From positions 1 to 64,000 of the forward strand of contig CAZMHU010000007.1 of NCBI GenBank assembly GCA_964566175.1: 64,000 bases of DNA. The letters are read 5' to 3'. Under the pieces are notes generated by a model. The model did no database searches. It had not been told where the DNA came from and saw only the letters and a list, made by a program, of their open reading frames with translations. The translations under genes were made by a program, and so were the position numbers. This document shows positions 15,676 to 25,044 of this stretch, one piece after another (within the stretch, counting starts at the first letter, position 1; the number at the start of each line of letters is the position of its first letter). This DNA comes from SIG589 sp964566175. Its GTDB lineage: Bacteria; Bacillota; Clostridia; Oscillospirales; Acutalibacteraceae.

Positions 15676-17085
15676 AACCGATTCGATTTTTATTGTGTTG
15701 GTATTGCCCGATGCGCCGTTTGTCATTCCGCCGGTTATTACCATTCTGTCTCCACTTTGTAATCCCAAAACCGAAACTGCCGTGCGTTTTGCGGTATAAA
15801 AGAGAACGTCGGTAGAGTCATATCTGTCACACATAACGGGAATAACGCCCCAAGACATTGCGAGTTTTCGCCACGTTTTTTCATCTGTGGTAAGACCGAT
15901 AACATCCATAGGTGAACGGAAACGCGAAACCATTCGCGCGGTCATTCCGGAAAGTGAGCAAACAACAATAGCCTTTGCGTCGATATCAATCGCCATACCG
16001 CAGGTTGCGTGGGAAATTGCATCAAGCGTATTTTTGATTTTAAATTCGCTGTTGTGGAAACGCTTGCTGTAATGAATATTATCTTCTGTGTGCTGTGCTA
16101 TTGTGGACATAGTTTTCACGGTCAATACAGGATATTTTCCCGCGGCAGTCTCGCCCGAAAGCATAATAGCACTTGTTCCGTCGTATACCGCATTGGCAAC
16201 GTCGGAAATTTCCGCTCTTGTCGGGCGGGGATTGTGAATCATCGATTCGAGCATTTCGGTTGCGGTTATAACGCGCTTGCCGAGCAAACGACACTTTGTT
16301 ATAAGACGTTTTTGAATTGCGGGAACTTCCTCAAAAGGAATTTCAACGCCGAGGTCACCTCTGCCAATCATAATGCCGGTACACTCATCGCAGATTTCTT
16401 CGATATTATTAACTCCGGCGCGATTTTCTATCTTGGCAATAAGGTCAATACCGTCTGCTCCGTTTTCATAGAGAAACTTTTTAACGTCAACCAAATCCTG
16501 TCGGCAGGAAACAAAAGAACAGGCTATGAAATCAACATCATTTTCTATTCCGAAAAGTATATCCTTTTTGTCCTGCTCGCTCAAATATATTTGACGAAGG
16601 TGTTTGTTCGGGAAACTCATACTCTTGCGATCGGAGAGTTCACCGCCGATTACGACCTTGCAGATTATATCGGTTTTTGTGAGTTTTTCAACCTCTAGTT
16701 CGAGCATACCGTCGTTTAAGAGAATTTTATCGCCGACATCAAGGTCGTTGGGAAGACCCTTATAGTTTACCGATACGTGTTTCTCGTCACCGACGATTTC
16801 CTCTGTTGTGAGTACAAAAGTATCGCCGCTGCCGAGGGTTATCTTTCCGTTTTCAAAAGTTTTAATACGATATTCGGGACCTTTGGTATCAAGCATAATA
16901 GCAATGGGCATATTAAGTTTTTTTCGGACGTTTTTAATCATCGTAATCTTGTTGAGGTAATCCTCATGAGTACCATGTGAAAAGTTAAGTCTTGCAACGT
17001 TCATTCCCGCAAGGCACATTTGCTCAAGCGTTTTTTCGTCCGAACAGGACGGACCTATCGTGCAGATGATTTTTGTCTTTCTCAT
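15673..17085 (-). CDS. pyk: Pyruvate kinase
   Basis: Converts phosphoenolpyruvate and ADP to pyruvate and ATP, the last step of glycolysis. The 470-aa protein starts KTKIICTIGPSC and has NFSHG (about 35), the LDTKGPE strand (66-72), AKIEN (active-site Lys and Glu), GRGDLG, and TATEMLESM with the catalytic Thr-Lys environment. It is the standard A-B-C domain form and lacks the extra C-terminal PEP-utiliser domain of Bacillus Pyk. AGAGG precedes the ATG. Monocistronic with its own terminator. Confidence 0.97.
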   Translation of the reverse strand: MRKTKIICTIGPSCSDEKTLEQMCLAGMNVARLNFSHGTHEDYLNKITMIKNVRKKLNMPIAIMLDTKGPEYRIKTFENGKITLGSGDTFVLTTEEIVGDEKHVSVNYKGLPNDLDVGDKILLNDGMLELEVEKLTKTDIICKVVIGGELSDRKSMSFPNKHLRQIYLSEQDKKDILFGIENDVDFIACSFVSCRQDLVDVKKFLYENGADGIDLIAKIENRAGVNNIEEICDECTGIMIGRGDLGVEIPFEEVPAIQKRLITKCRLLGKRVITATEMLESMIHNPRPTRAEISDVANAVYDGTSAIMLSGETAAGKYPVLTVKTMSTIAQHTEDNIHYSKRFHNSEFKIKNTLDAISHATCGMAIDIDAKAIVVCSLSGMTARMVSRFRSPMDVIGLTTDEKTWRKLAMSWGVIPVMCDRYDSTDVLFYTAKRTAVSVLGLQSGDRMVITGGMTNGASGNTNTIKIESV

Positions 17086-17170
17086 ATATTTAACCTCTTT
17101 TCAAACTTTTTCCCATTATGACATTTATTATATATCAAAGTCAATGAAAACGCAATAAAAAATTATGCTG

Positions 17171-17199
17171 TTGACGAAAAAAAACGAATGTGATATATT
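17171..17199 (+). promoter_or_regulatory. mnmA promoter
   Basis: TTGACG, 17 nt, TATATT, about 30 nt before the start codon. Confidence 0.7.
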
Positions 17200-17229
17200 T
17201 ATTTATAATGTTTTTACGGAGGCGATATA

Positions 17230-18285
17230 ATGTCAAAACGCGCACTTATTGCTATGAGCGGCGGTGTTGATTCATCCGCGGCAGCGCTGCTTTGCATAAA
17301 GAACGGATACGACTGTGCGGGTGCTACAATGCGGCTTTACAAGGGTAACAACGACGAAAAAGCCTGCGGCTCGCTGAAAGATATTGAAGACGCGCGTGCC
17401 GTTTGCGAACGCCTTTCTATTGAACATTACACCTTTGATTTCGGATGCGAATTTGAAAAAGAGGTTGTTTCCAGATTTATTTCGACATATGAGGAAGGCG
17501 CAACACCTAACCCCTGTATCGACTGCAACCGACATATGAAGTTCGGTTATCTTATCGACAAGGCGGTTTCGCTCGGTTTTGATTACGTTGCAACAGGGCA
17601 CTATGCTCGCATAGTCAGCGAAGGCGGACGTTTTCTGCTTAAAAAGGGCAGGGACGAAAGCAAGGACCAATCCTATGTGCTTTATTCGCTCACGCAGGAA
17701 CAACTCTCCCACACGCTATTCCCCTTGGGTGGTTTCAAAAAAACCGAAATACGAAAAATCGCCGAAGACAGCGGTTTTGTAAACGCCAAAAAGCACGACA
17801 GTCAGGACATTTGTTTTGTTCCGGACGGCGATTACGCCGCCTTTATCGAAGAATACACCGGTCGACATTATCCGTGCGGCGATTTTGTAACGCGTGACGG
17901 CAAAAAACTCGGCACACACAAGGGAATAATACGCTACACCGTCGGTCAGCGCAAAGGTTTGGGACTTGCGCTTCCCGCACCGATGTATGTCTGCGAAAAG
18001 GATATACTTAACAACCGCGTTGTGCTTTGCAGTAACGAAGAACTTTTCGAGCGTGAGTTTGACGCCGCCGATTTCAACTGGATTGCATTCGACACACCGC
18101 CGCACACACTCCGCTCCAATGTTAAGGTTCGCTACAAGCACAGCGAACAACCCGCAACCGTTACCGTTACGGGAGAAAACACCGTACACATCGTTTTCGA
18201 TACACCGCAAAGAGCAATAGCAAAAGGACAATCCGCCGTGCTTTATGACGGCGATACAGTGCTCGGCGGCGGAAAGATAATATAG
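17230..18285 (+). CDS. mnmA: tRNA-specific 2-thiouridylase MnmA
   Basis: Adds sulfur to U34 of tRNA-Lys, -Glu and -Gln after activating it with ATP. The PP-loop SGGVDSS is at 10-16; the catalytic cysteines are in NPCIDC (Cys96/Cys99) and SQDICF (Cys195); TGHYAR and YTVGQRKGLG are family blocks; the C-terminal beta-barrel closes the 351-aa protein. GGAGG lies 7 nt before the ATG. No cysteine desulfurase gene is adjacent, so the sulfur donor must be encoded elsewhere. Single-gene unit with its own promoter and terminator. Confidence 0.96.
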   Translation: MSKRALIAMSGGVDSSAAALLCIKNGYDCAGATMRLYKGNNDEKACGSLKDIEDARAVCERLSIEHYTFDFGCEFEKEVVSRFISTYEEGATPNPCIDCNRHMKFGYLIDKAVSLGFDYVATGHYARIVSEGGRFLLKKGRDESKDQSYVLYSLTQEQLSHTLFPLGGFKKTEIRKIAEDSGFVNAKKHDSQDICFVPDGDYAAFIEEYTGRHYPCGDFVTRDGKKLGTHKGIIRYTVGQRKGLGLALPAPMYVCEKDILNNRVVLCSNEELFEREFDAADFNWIAFDTPPHTLRSNVKVRYKHSEQPATVTVTGENTVHIVFDTPQRAIAKGQSAVLYDGDTVLGGGKII

Positions 18286-18288
18286 CAT

Positions 18289-18322
18289 AAAAAAAGACGC
18301 CGATTTTCGGCGTCTTTTTTAT
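18289..18322. terminator. Terminator between mnmA and the FAD oxidoreductase gene
   Basis: AAAAGACGCCGA / TCGGCGTCTTTT stem with T-runs on both strands, between convergent genes. Confidence 0.9.
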
Positions 18323-18327
18323 TTATA

Positions 18328-19767
18328 TTACTCTCCCAAATAGCAACCGTTTTCTTTGAGTTGTGTGCGAAGAGCGTTTACGTCAATATTCTGTACCGCT
18401 TTATTGCTGTCAAGTGCGAGAGCACAGGCGGTTCCCGCAGCCTGTCCCGTTATAACGCAAGTACCCTGTATTCTGGTGCTTGAATGAGCAACGTGGTCGG
18501 CGGAAATACATCTTCCGCAAACGAGAAGATTTTTAACGGTTTTGGGCGTTATCGCACGGTACGGAATACCGTAACAGTCACCCTTAATCTCACCGCCTAT
18601 CGCCATACTTCTGCCGAACGGGTCGTGAATATCGACCATATACGAACCGCAACCGACGTTATCCTCAAAGTGGCGGCAGTTTATCGCATCGGCACCGTTG
18701 ATAACATACTGTCCGACAAGACGGCGTGTTTCGCGGACACCGAGTTCGTTTGCCGACTCAACCAAACAACTGTTTTCGAAACCGGGAACATAACGTTTTA
18801 AGAAATCGACAATATACATAACCTGCAGTTGTGCCTTTACCGATGCGTCGGACAGTTCCTCGGCGTCGGTGGCATCAACGTGTGTAACACGTGACATATT
18901 TGCAAGCAGTTCGTTGGGTCTGCCTGTTTTTGTGAGGTGAATACGTCCCTGCGGAAGGGGGATAAAGTCACCGTTATCTTCAAAGCCGGGTGTTCCGTAG
19001 TACGGCAGTTTTTTAAATTCTTCGGGGTCTATGCCCAAATCTTCATATTTGAGTCGCTTGTTGGTGTATTTCCAAGGCTCTTTCGAATAATCGACATTAC
19101 CCATTGTGAACATAATGGAAACAGGCTGAACCGCGTGGACATCGTTCGCATACTGCGGAGTATAACATTCAACCTCTTCGTCACAGTGCATACGTTTGAG
19201 CCCCGCATCTTCGAGAATTTTCTCCGTGTTTGCTTCACAGCCCATAAAATACTCTTCGCCCGAAAAGGCTATAATATCGCCGTCACCGGTTGCATCGATA
19301 AACATCTTTCCGCAAACGCCTTCGATACCCGATTTTGTATGTATCAAAAGATATTTGATTTCATCCTCTTCCCTGACGGCATCAAGCAATTCCGCATGGA
19401 AAAGCACCTTAACGCCGCTCTCAACCGCAAGTTTCAGCAAAACCCACTTAAAAAGATGCGGGCCTTCCCTCTTCATCGTGCTTTCGGCATAGCCGTAAAG
19501 GCGTTGTGCGTTGTCCATCTCGTCCAAAATTTCCTGTGCAATACCGCCAAATGGTTTTCCGCTTTTTGAATGCGTCGCATCAAAGGGTGAAACATGGCCG
19601 TTTGAAACCGCACCACCCAAACAACCTGTGCGCTCGATAAGCAAAACGCTTTTTCCTTTGCGTGCCGCCGCAACAGCCGCACCGACACCTGCAACACCTC
19701 CGCCCGCAACAACAACATCGGCAATGTAGCGAACATTAACGTCTCTGTTAAGTTTAATACTGCTCAT
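18328..19767 (-). CDS. FAD-dependent oxidoreductase (FAD_oxidored family)
   Basis: Soluble flavoprotein of 479 aa. The N-terminal FAD-binding Rossmann motif VVVAGGGVAGVGAA is near 20-33, then LLIERTGCLGGAVSNG, the mid-protein IDATGDGDI strand, and the C-terminal IQGTCVITGQAAGTA, the closing FAD contact in PF12831 enzymes. The substrate is unknown; relatives act on varied sugar or organic acid substrates. The start is the ATG at 19767, with GGAG 9 nt upstream; the ATG at 19782 follows the ruvX stop directly without an RBS. It is downstream of and probably cotranscribed with ruvX. Confidence 0.85.
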   Translation of the reverse strand: MSSIKLNRDVNVRYIADVVVAGGGVAGVGAAVAAARKGKSVLLIERTGCLGGAVSNGHVSPFDATHSKSGKPFGGIAQEILDEMDNAQRLYGYAESTMKREGPHLFKWVLLKLAVESGVKVLFHAELLDAVREEDEIKYLLIHTKSGIEGVCGKMFIDATGDGDIIAFSGEEYFMGCEANTEKILEDAGLKRMHCDEEVECYTPQYANDVHAVQPVSIMFTMGNVDYSKEPWKYTNKRLKYEDLGIDPEEFKKLPYYGTPGFEDNGDFIPLPQGRIHLTKTGRPNELLANMSRVTHVDATDAEELSDASVKAQLQVMYIVDFLKRYVPGFENSCLVESANELGVRETRRLVGQYVINGADAINCRHFEDNVGCGSYMVDIHDPFGRSMAIGGEIKGDCYGIPYRAITPKTVKNLLVCGRCISADHVAHSSTRIQGTCVITGQAAGTACALALDSNKAVQNIDVNALRTQLKENGCYLGE

Positions 19768-19782
19768 AAATACACTCTCCAT

Positions 19783-20205
19783 TTAAACTTTACTGTTTTT
19801 CTTGTGGCGGAGAAAATCCTCAAGAATGATGGTGGCCGCCACGGCATCCACAACATCCTTGCGTTTTTTGCCTCTGGTATCGGTATAGTTGAGAGCCGTG
19901 TGGGCGGAAACGGTAGTACAGCGTTCGTCCCACAGCGTCAGCGGCAAAGAACAGAGTTCGGACAATCGTTTTCCGAGTTCCTCACACTGCTGTGCCTTAA
20001 AGCCGACAGAACCGTCCATATTTTTCGGAAAACCCACAACCAAATGCTCCGCGCCGAGTTCCCTTGCCTTTGCGGCGAGTTTTTCGAGCAATTTTTCCTT
20101 GTTATATTCGTGAATGACGCCTTTCGGAAAAGCAAAACTCTCACCGCTGTCGCTCACAGCAACACCGGTGCGTGCATCACCGAGGTCAACCGACATAATA
20201 ACCAT
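19783..20205 (-). CDS. ruvX: Holliday junction resolvase-like RuvX (YqgF)
   Basis: RNase H-fold nuclease family implicated in pre-16S rRNA processing and possibly in Holliday junction cleavage. SVDLGDARTGVAVSD at 4-18 carries the first catalytic Asp, VVGFPKNMDGS the Glu-equivalent strand, WDERCTTVSA the second acidic residue, and DAVAATIILEDFL the last. 140 aa is normal. The ATG at 20205 is chosen for its GAGGTG RBS over an upstream in-frame start in the promoter. Transcription likely starts at a TTGACA promoter covered by a palindrome. Confidence 0.93.
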   Translation of the reverse strand: MVIMSVDLGDARTGVAVSDSGESFAFPKGVIHEYNKEKLLEKLAAKARELGAEHLVVGFPKNMDGSVGFKAQQCEELGKRLSELCSLPLTLWDERCTTVSAHTALNYTDTRGKKRKDVVDAVAATIILEDFLRHKKNSKV

Positions 20206-20252
20206 ATCGCACCTCTTTTTTTTAATATACCTTGCCTCATCATTATGCAACA

Positions 20253-20271
20253 TTGACAATATTATTGTCAA
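20253..20271. promoter_or_regulatory. 19-bp palindrome over the ruvX promoter -35 box
   Basis: TTGACAATATTATTGTCAA has 9-bp perfect arms around one base. On the minus strand its TTGACA serves as a -35 with a CATAAT -10 18 nt on. A repressor site is likely; the regulator is not identifiable. Confidence 0.5.
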
Positions 20272-20318
20272 GCCCTTTTAAGTATTTTTTGTAAAAAAGA
20301 CATTATATCTCTCGGTGC

Positions 20319-20347
20319 TTGACAGCACATTTTTTCGACACTATAAT
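20319..20347 (+). promoter_or_regulatory. Consensus promoter of the PTS-IIC/nth/pdxY/tcdA operon
   Basis: TTGACA, 17 nt, TATAAT: a full match to the vegetative consensus, 35 nt before the first gene. Confidence 0.9.
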
Positions 20348-20381
20348 AAAACTATATACATATTTTGTTTGAGGTGTTTTT

Positions 20382-21428
20382 ATGAACTATTTGAAAAAAT
20401 ATCTTAACCGCGTTTTTATAGACGGCCTAACCGGTATGGCGCTCGGATTGTTTTCCACACTTATAATCGGCACCATTATTGCCCAAGTCGGCACGCTTTT
20501 GGGTGGAACGGCGGGAGCATATCTCGTTGCCATAAGCAAGGCGGCAAAAACCGTTACCGGAATAGGTATCGGTGTCGGTGTTGCCTGCAAACTCAAGGCA
20601 TCACCTCTTGTCACCGTTTCTGCGGCTGTTGCGGGTCTTGTCGGTGCTTTTTCCGACACTGCACTCGAAATGATAAAACTCGGCACACCGGGTGAACCTC
20701 TCGGCGCTTTCGTTGCTGCATATGTCGCGGTTGAGGCAGGTATGCTCGTTTCAGGCAAAACCAAGGTTGATATAATCGTAACACCGCTCTGTTCTATTAT
20801 CCCCGGCGCAATCGTCGGATATTTGCTCGGCGCGCCTATCTCATCTTTTATGAAATGGCTCGGTATGCTCGTAAACATAAACGTCGAAAAAAGTCCGATA
20901 ATAGGCGGTATTGTCGTTTCGGTGCTTATGGGAATTATACTCACTCTGCCGATAAGTTCTGCTGCAATCGGCGTTTCTATGGGACTTTCAGGACTCGCCG
21001 CCGGTGCCGCAACTATCGGCTGTTGCTGTAATATGGTCGGCTTTGCGGTAGCGTCATACCGTGAAAATAAGTTCGGCGGTCTTATAGCGCAGGGTCTCGG
21101 AACATCAATGCTCCAAGTTCCCAATATTGTAAAAAAGCCTATTATATGGTTGCCCGCTATTTTATCAAGTGCGATACTCGGTCCTGTTGCCTCGACACTG
21201 CTTAAAATGACAAGCAACGCAACAGGTTCGGGAATGGGAAGTGCCGGTCTTGTGGGACAGTTTATGGCGTATGACACAATGGTTGCAAGCGGCGTTTCTC
21301 CTGTTGTCACCCTTATCGAAATTGCCGTTATGCACTTTATTCTCCCCGCCGCCCTCACTCTCGCAATATCCGAAAGCATGAGAAAAGCGGGACTTATCAA
21401 ATTCGGTGATATGAAGTTGGATATATAA
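20382..21428 (+). CDS. PTS EIIC-like membrane transporter
   Basis: Polytopic membrane protein of 348 aa with about ten hydrophobic segments, rich in Gly and Ala, resembling the PTS_EIIC_2 family. Recognisable parts are GMALGLFSTLIIGTI near the N-terminus, GGTAGAYLVAISKAAKTVTG and the ISSAAIGVSMGLSGLAAGAATIGCC segment. No EIIA or EIIB domain is fused or adjacent, so phosphotransfer coupling is unproven and the substrate is unknown. GAGGTG precedes the ATG. It is the first gene of an operon whose other members are unrelated housekeeping enzymes. Confidence 0.75.
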   Translation: MNYLKKYLNRVFIDGLTGMALGLFSTLIIGTIIAQVGTLLGGTAGAYLVAISKAAKTVTGIGIGVGVACKLKASPLVTVSAAVAGLVGAFSDTALEMIKLGTPGEPLGAFVAAYVAVEAGMLVSGKTKVDIIVTPLCSIIPGAIVGYLLGAPISSFMKWLGMLVNINVEKSPIIGGIVVSVLMGIILTLPISSAAIGVSMGLSGLAAGAATIGCCCNMVGFAVASYRENKFGGLIAQGLGTSMLQVPNIVKKPIIWLPAILSSAILGPVASTLLKMTSNATGSGMGSAGLVGQFMAYDTMVASGVSPVVTLIEIAVMHFILPAALTLAISESMRKAGLIKFGDMKLDI

Positions 21429-21429
21429 T

Positions 21430-22095
21430 ATGACTAAAAAAGAAAGAACTCTTCTCGCGACAGAGCTACTGAAAAGTGCCCATCCCGACGCAAAATGCTC
21501 GCTCGAATACGATACCGCGTTTCAACTTCTCATTGCAACGCGTCTTTCCGCACAGTGTACCGATGCACGTGTTAATATTGTCACACCCGCGCTTTTTGCC
21601 CGTTTTCCCGATGCAAAAGCCTTTGCAAACGCCAATATCGGCGAAGTTGAAGAACTTATCAAAACCTGCGGACTTTACAAAACAAAAGCAAAAGACCTTA
21701 TCTGCATCGGAAAAGATATTTGCGAACGTTTCGGCGGAAAAGTCCCCGACAATATTGAAGACCTTATAACCCTTTCGGGAATCGGAAGAAAAACCGCAAA
21801 CTTAATATGCGGCGATATTTACGGCAAACCCGCCGTCGTCACCGACACACACTTTATCCGCCTTTGCAACCGTTTGGGACTTGTGAACACAACCGTTCCG
21901 CAAAAGGTTGAAAGTGAGATGCGCAAACTGCTGGCGCCCGAAGAGTCAAGCGATTTTTGCCACCGTGCCGTTTTGCACGGACGTGAAGTTTGTACTGCAA
22001 GACGCGCCTTTTGCGACAAGTGCGTGCTTTGCGACATTTGCAAAAAAGTTTTAGGGGATGATAAAAATGCAAAAAAGAGCAGCGGTAATAAATGA
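21430..22095 (+). CDS. nth: Endonuclease III
   Basis: Bifunctional DNA glycosylase/AP lyase that removes oxidised pyrimidines. The helix-hairpin-helix LSGIGRKTAN carries the catalytic Lys; the catalytic Asp is in VVTDTHFIR. The C-terminal 4Fe-4S cluster ligands fit C-x6-C-x2-C-x5-C (CTARRAFCDKC...C). At 221 aa it is full length. It starts 1 nt after the PTS gene stop with only a weak RBS, so it probably depends on translational coupling, and its 3' end overlaps the kinase gene. Confidence 0.95.
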   Translation: MTKKERTLLATELLKSAHPDAKCSLEYDTAFQLLIATRLSAQCTDARVNIVTPALFARFPDAKAFANANIGEVEELIKTCGLYKTKAKDLICIGKDICERFGGKVPDNIEDLITLSGIGRKTANLICGDIYGKPAVVTDTHFIRLCNRLGLVNTTVPQKVESEMRKLLAPEESSDFCHRAVLHGREVCTARRAFCDKCVLCDICKKVLGDDKNAKKSSGNK

Positions 22096-22900
22096 TATTT
22101 CCTGTTTGGGACGATGCTCGCTCACCGTTGCGTTGCCGATAATATCCGCCGCAAATGTCGAAACCGCCGTAATACCCACGGCACTGCTCTCTACCCACAC
22201 GGGCGGTTTTGAAACCCCATTTTTTCAAAACTTAGGCGAGGAAATTTTAAAAATCGCCGAACACTGGCACAGAGAAAAAATACACTTTGATGCGATTTAC
22301 ACAGGATATTTGGGTTCGGCAGAACAGATTGACTCTGTCACAAAAGTGTTATCCCTTTTAAAAAGCGACGATACGGTTATAATAACCGACCCTGTAATGG
22401 CGGACAACGGAAAACTTTACAAAAACTTTTCGCCCGACTATCCGCAAAAAATAAAGAGGCTTTGCGCCGTTTCGGACATTATTATGCCCAACATAACCGA
22501 AGCCTGCCTGTTGCTCGGTGAAGACCGTTTTGACCGTCCACACACCGAGAATTATATAGACAGTCTGCTTTCGGGACTTAAAAAACTCGGTGTTAAAACA
22601 CCCGTGATTACCGGCGTTTGCCCCGACAGCATACACATTGGCGCTGCCTGTCTTAACGGTAACTCAGTAGAATACGCCCTCACAGAGCGGGTAGACGCCG
22701 TTTGCCACGGCACAGGAGATATTTTCGCAAGTGCCACAGTGGGCGCATATTTACACGGACAAACGCTCGAACACGCGCTGAAAACAGCCGCCGTTTATAC
22801 ACGCGAATGTATCACAAGCACCGACCCCGCCTGTGAGCGGCGTATGGGGGCTGCTTTTGAAACGGCTTTACCGAAATATATTAAACTTTTGAAAAATTGA
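22067..22900 (+). CDS. pdxY: Pyridoxal/pyridoxamine kinase
   Basis: Phosphorylates vitamin B6 vitamers in the PLP salvage pathway. The 277-aa protein is a ribokinase-superfamily member of the PdxK/PdxY group: NDISCLGRCSL near the N-terminus, ALLSTHTGGF (substrate contact), the DPVMADNG strand, MPNITEACLL, and CHGTGDIFAS, the anion-hole and catalytic Asp motif. The ATG at 22067 has AGGGG 9 nt upstream; the ATG at 22058 would abut it. The gene overlaps the end of nth by 29 nt. Confidence 0.88.
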   Translation: MQKRAAVINDISCLGRCSLTVALPIISAANVETAVIPTALLSTHTGGFETPFFQNLGEEILKIAEHWHREKIHFDAIYTGYLGSAEQIDSVTKVLSLLKSDDTVIITDPVMADNGKLYKNFSPDYPQKIKRLCAVSDIIMPNITEACLLLGEDRFDRPHTENYIDSLLSGLKKLGVKTPVITGVCPDSIHIGAACLNGNSVEYALTERVDAVCHGTGDIFASATVGAYLHGQTLEHALKTAAVYTRECITSTDPACERRMGAAFETALPKYIKLLKN

Positions 22901-22916
22901 ACAAGCGGGGACAGAA

Positions 22917-23603
22917 ATGGAAATTTACGAACGCACCGACAATTTAATAGGAAAGGCAAACCGAGAAAAACTCATACGGACACACGTTGCCGTTTTCGGA
23001 ATAGGCGGTGTCGGTTCGTACACCTGCGAAGCACTGGCACGCGCGGGTATCGGAAAACTAACACTTATAGATGGTGATACCGTTACGCTATCAAACATCA
23101 ACCGCCAGTTGATAGCGCTGAAAAGCACTCTCGGCAAAAGCAAGGCGATTGTTGCGGCAGAACGCATACACGATATCAACCCCGATATTGAAGTTGTCGC
23201 AAAAAACATTTTTTACTCCGAAGACAACCGAACCGACATTGACTTTGCCGATTTTGATTATGTTGTTGATGCTATCGACACGGTAACCGGCAAACTTATC
23301 ATAATAGAAAACGCCAAAGCAGCAGGTGTACCGGTTATCTCTTGTATGGGAACGGGAAACAAACTAGACCCTTCGGCTTTTAAAATCACAGATATTAAAA
23401 AAACCTCAGTCTGCCCGCTCGCACGCGTTATGCGACGCGAACTTAAAACAAGGGGCATAGCAAATGTTAAAGTTCTGTTTTCGACCGAAGAACCTAAAAA
23501 CGTCTGCGGCGGCAGAACTCCCGCAAGCATTTCGTTTGTGCCGTCGGTCGCCGGTCTTATGATAGCGGGTGAAGTTGTGCGTGATATTATTAAAGAAAAC
23601 TGA
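22917..23603 (+). CDS. tcdA: tRNA threonylcarbamoyladenosine dehydratase TcdA
   Basis: E1-like enzyme that cyclises t6A37 of tRNAs to ct6A with ATP. VFGIGGVGSY at 25-34 is the nucleotide-binding loop, LIDGDTVTLSNINRQ the adenylation motif, and VVDAIDTV the metal-binding strand. The block SCMGTGNKLDP...KTSVCPLARVMRRELK separates TcdA from ThiF and MoeB. 228 aa. GGGG precedes the ATG. It is last in the PTS/nth/pdxY operon, 16 nt downstream of the kinase. Confidence 0.93.
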   Translation: MEIYERTDNLIGKANREKLIRTHVAVFGIGGVGSYTCEALARAGIGKLTLIDGDTVTLSNINRQLIALKSTLGKSKAIVAAERIHDINPDIEVVAKNIFYSEDNRTDIDFADFDYVVDAIDTVTGKLIIIENAKAAGVPVISCMGTGNKLDPSAFKITDIKKTSVCPLARVMRRELKTRGIANVKVLFSTEEPKNVCGGRTPASISFVPSVAGLMIAGEVVRDIIKEN

Positions 23604-23622
23604 AAAAAACATAAATTTGATG

Positions 23623-23651
23623 TTGCGCTTTACTGCGGAAAAGTGTATAAT
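23623..23651 (+). promoter_or_regulatory. Citrate synthase promoter
   Basis: TTGCGC, 17 nt, TATAAT, 33 nt before the start codon. Confidence 0.7.
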
Positions 23652-23683
23652 AGAAAAATAAAATTTTTTACGAGGTACGGTAT

Positions 23684-25024
23684 ATGTATAAAAACGGAAC
23701 AGACGGTCTTGAAATTTTCGGAAAAGACATTCGCTCTGCTTACACCGTAAAGCAGGGTGAAGATATTAAAAAAGGATTGCGTAATTCCGACGGAAGCGGC
23801 GTGCTTGTAGGCACCACCGCTATCGGAAGCGTGCAGGGATATATGATGGAAGATGGTCAGCGCGTACCGGTTGAGGGCAAACTTTATTACAGAGGTATAA
23901 ACGCGCTTGACATTATAAAGGCACACCGAGAGGCAAACACTTTCGGCTATGAGGAAGTAGCGTATTTGTTGCTTTTCGGCAAACTTCCACGTAACGACGA
24001 ATTTGAAAAGTTCAAAGCGGTTATTTCTTCGGCTCGTTCGATGCCCGACGGGTATAACGACGATGTACTCCTACGTGCTCCTTCAAAAAACATAATGAAC
24101 CAACTCTCGCGCGGTGTCGAAGCACTTTATTCATACGACCACAACGCAGACGATACTTCACCCGAAAATCTTTTGCGCCAATCGGTTGAACTTGTTGCAC
24201 GTTTTCCGCTTATCGTGGCAAATGCCTATGCTGTTATGCGCCACCGCTATCAGAACAAGTCGCTTTATTTGCACAATCCGAAACCGGAACTTTCCCTTTC
24301 GGAAAACTTTTTGCGTATGGTTCGTCCCGACAAGAGTTATACCGATGACGAGGCAAAATTACTCGACATTATGCTTATGCTCCACGCAGAGCACGGCGGC
24401 GGTAACAATTCAGCCTTTGTATGCCGTGCGGTTTCTTCAAGCGGAACTGATACATACAGTGCCGTTGCGGCGGCAGTCAACTCACTTAAAGGGCCGCTCC
24501 ACGGTGGCGCAAACGCAAAAGTTATGGAAATGATTCGCCTTATAAAGGAAGAACTTCCCGATTACACCAACGAGGCTAAACTTAAAGCACACCTTGAAAA
24601 AATGCTTGACGGTACGGTAGGTGACCGTTCTGGAAAAATATACGGTCTCGGTCACGCGGTATACACCCTGTCCGACCCGCGTGCAGGCGCAATACGTGAA
24701 TGTGCGGCAGACCTTGCCGAAAAATACGGAAGACTTGAAGAACTGCGTTTGCTTGAAAATATTGAAAAAATCGGTTGCCCGCTTATTATTGAACGCAAGG
24801 GGTTGACACTTCCCGTTTGTGCAAACGTCGACCTTTATTCCGGCTTTGTATACGATATGCTCGGCATACCGTATGACCTTTATACTCCCCTCTTTGCCAT
24901 TGCCCGTGTTGCGGGTTGGTGTGCACACCGTATGGAAGAACTTATCTCCTGCAAGCGTATTATGCGTCCCGCATATCGCGCAGCAATCAAGAAAGTTCCC
25001 TACACTCCACCTCAGTACAGATAA
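23684..25024 (+). CDS. Citrate synthase
   Basis: Condenses acetyl-CoA and oxaloacetate to citrate. The 446-aa protein belongs to the clostridial citrate/2-methylcitrate synthase branch. The catalytic residues are visible: His273 in PLHGGAN, His324 in GLGHAVY and Asp383 in NVDLYSG; AEHGGGNNSAF near 235-245 is the oxaloacetate-side block. It stands alone, without aconitase or isocitrate dehydrogenase nearby, so it may feed glutamate synthesis rather than a full cycle. The contig ends 20 nt after the stop, so its terminator is not seen. Confidence 0.95.
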   Translation: MYKNGTDGLEIFGKDIRSAYTVKQGEDIKKGLRNSDGSGVLVGTTAIGSVQGYMMEDGQRVPVEGKLYYRGINALDIIKAHREANTFGYEEVAYLLLFGKLPRNDEFEKFKAVISSARSMPDGYNDDVLLRAPSKNIMNQLSRGVEALYSYDHNADDTSPENLLRQSVELVARFPLIVANAYAVMRHRYQNKSLYLHNPKPELSLSENFLRMVRPDKSYTDDEAKLLDIMLMLHAEHGGGNNSAFVCRAVSSSGTDTYSAVAAAVNSLKGPLHGGANAKVMEMIRLIKEELPDYTNEAKLKAHLEKMLDGTVGDRSGKIYGLGHAVYTLSDPRAGAIRECAADLAEKYGRLEELRLLENIEKIGCPLIIERKGLTLPVCANVDLYSGFVYDMLGIPYDLYTPLFAIARVAGWCAHRMEELISCKRIMRPAYRAAIKKVPYTPPQYR

Positions 25025-25044
25025 TATTTTCGGTTTTAAAATCG

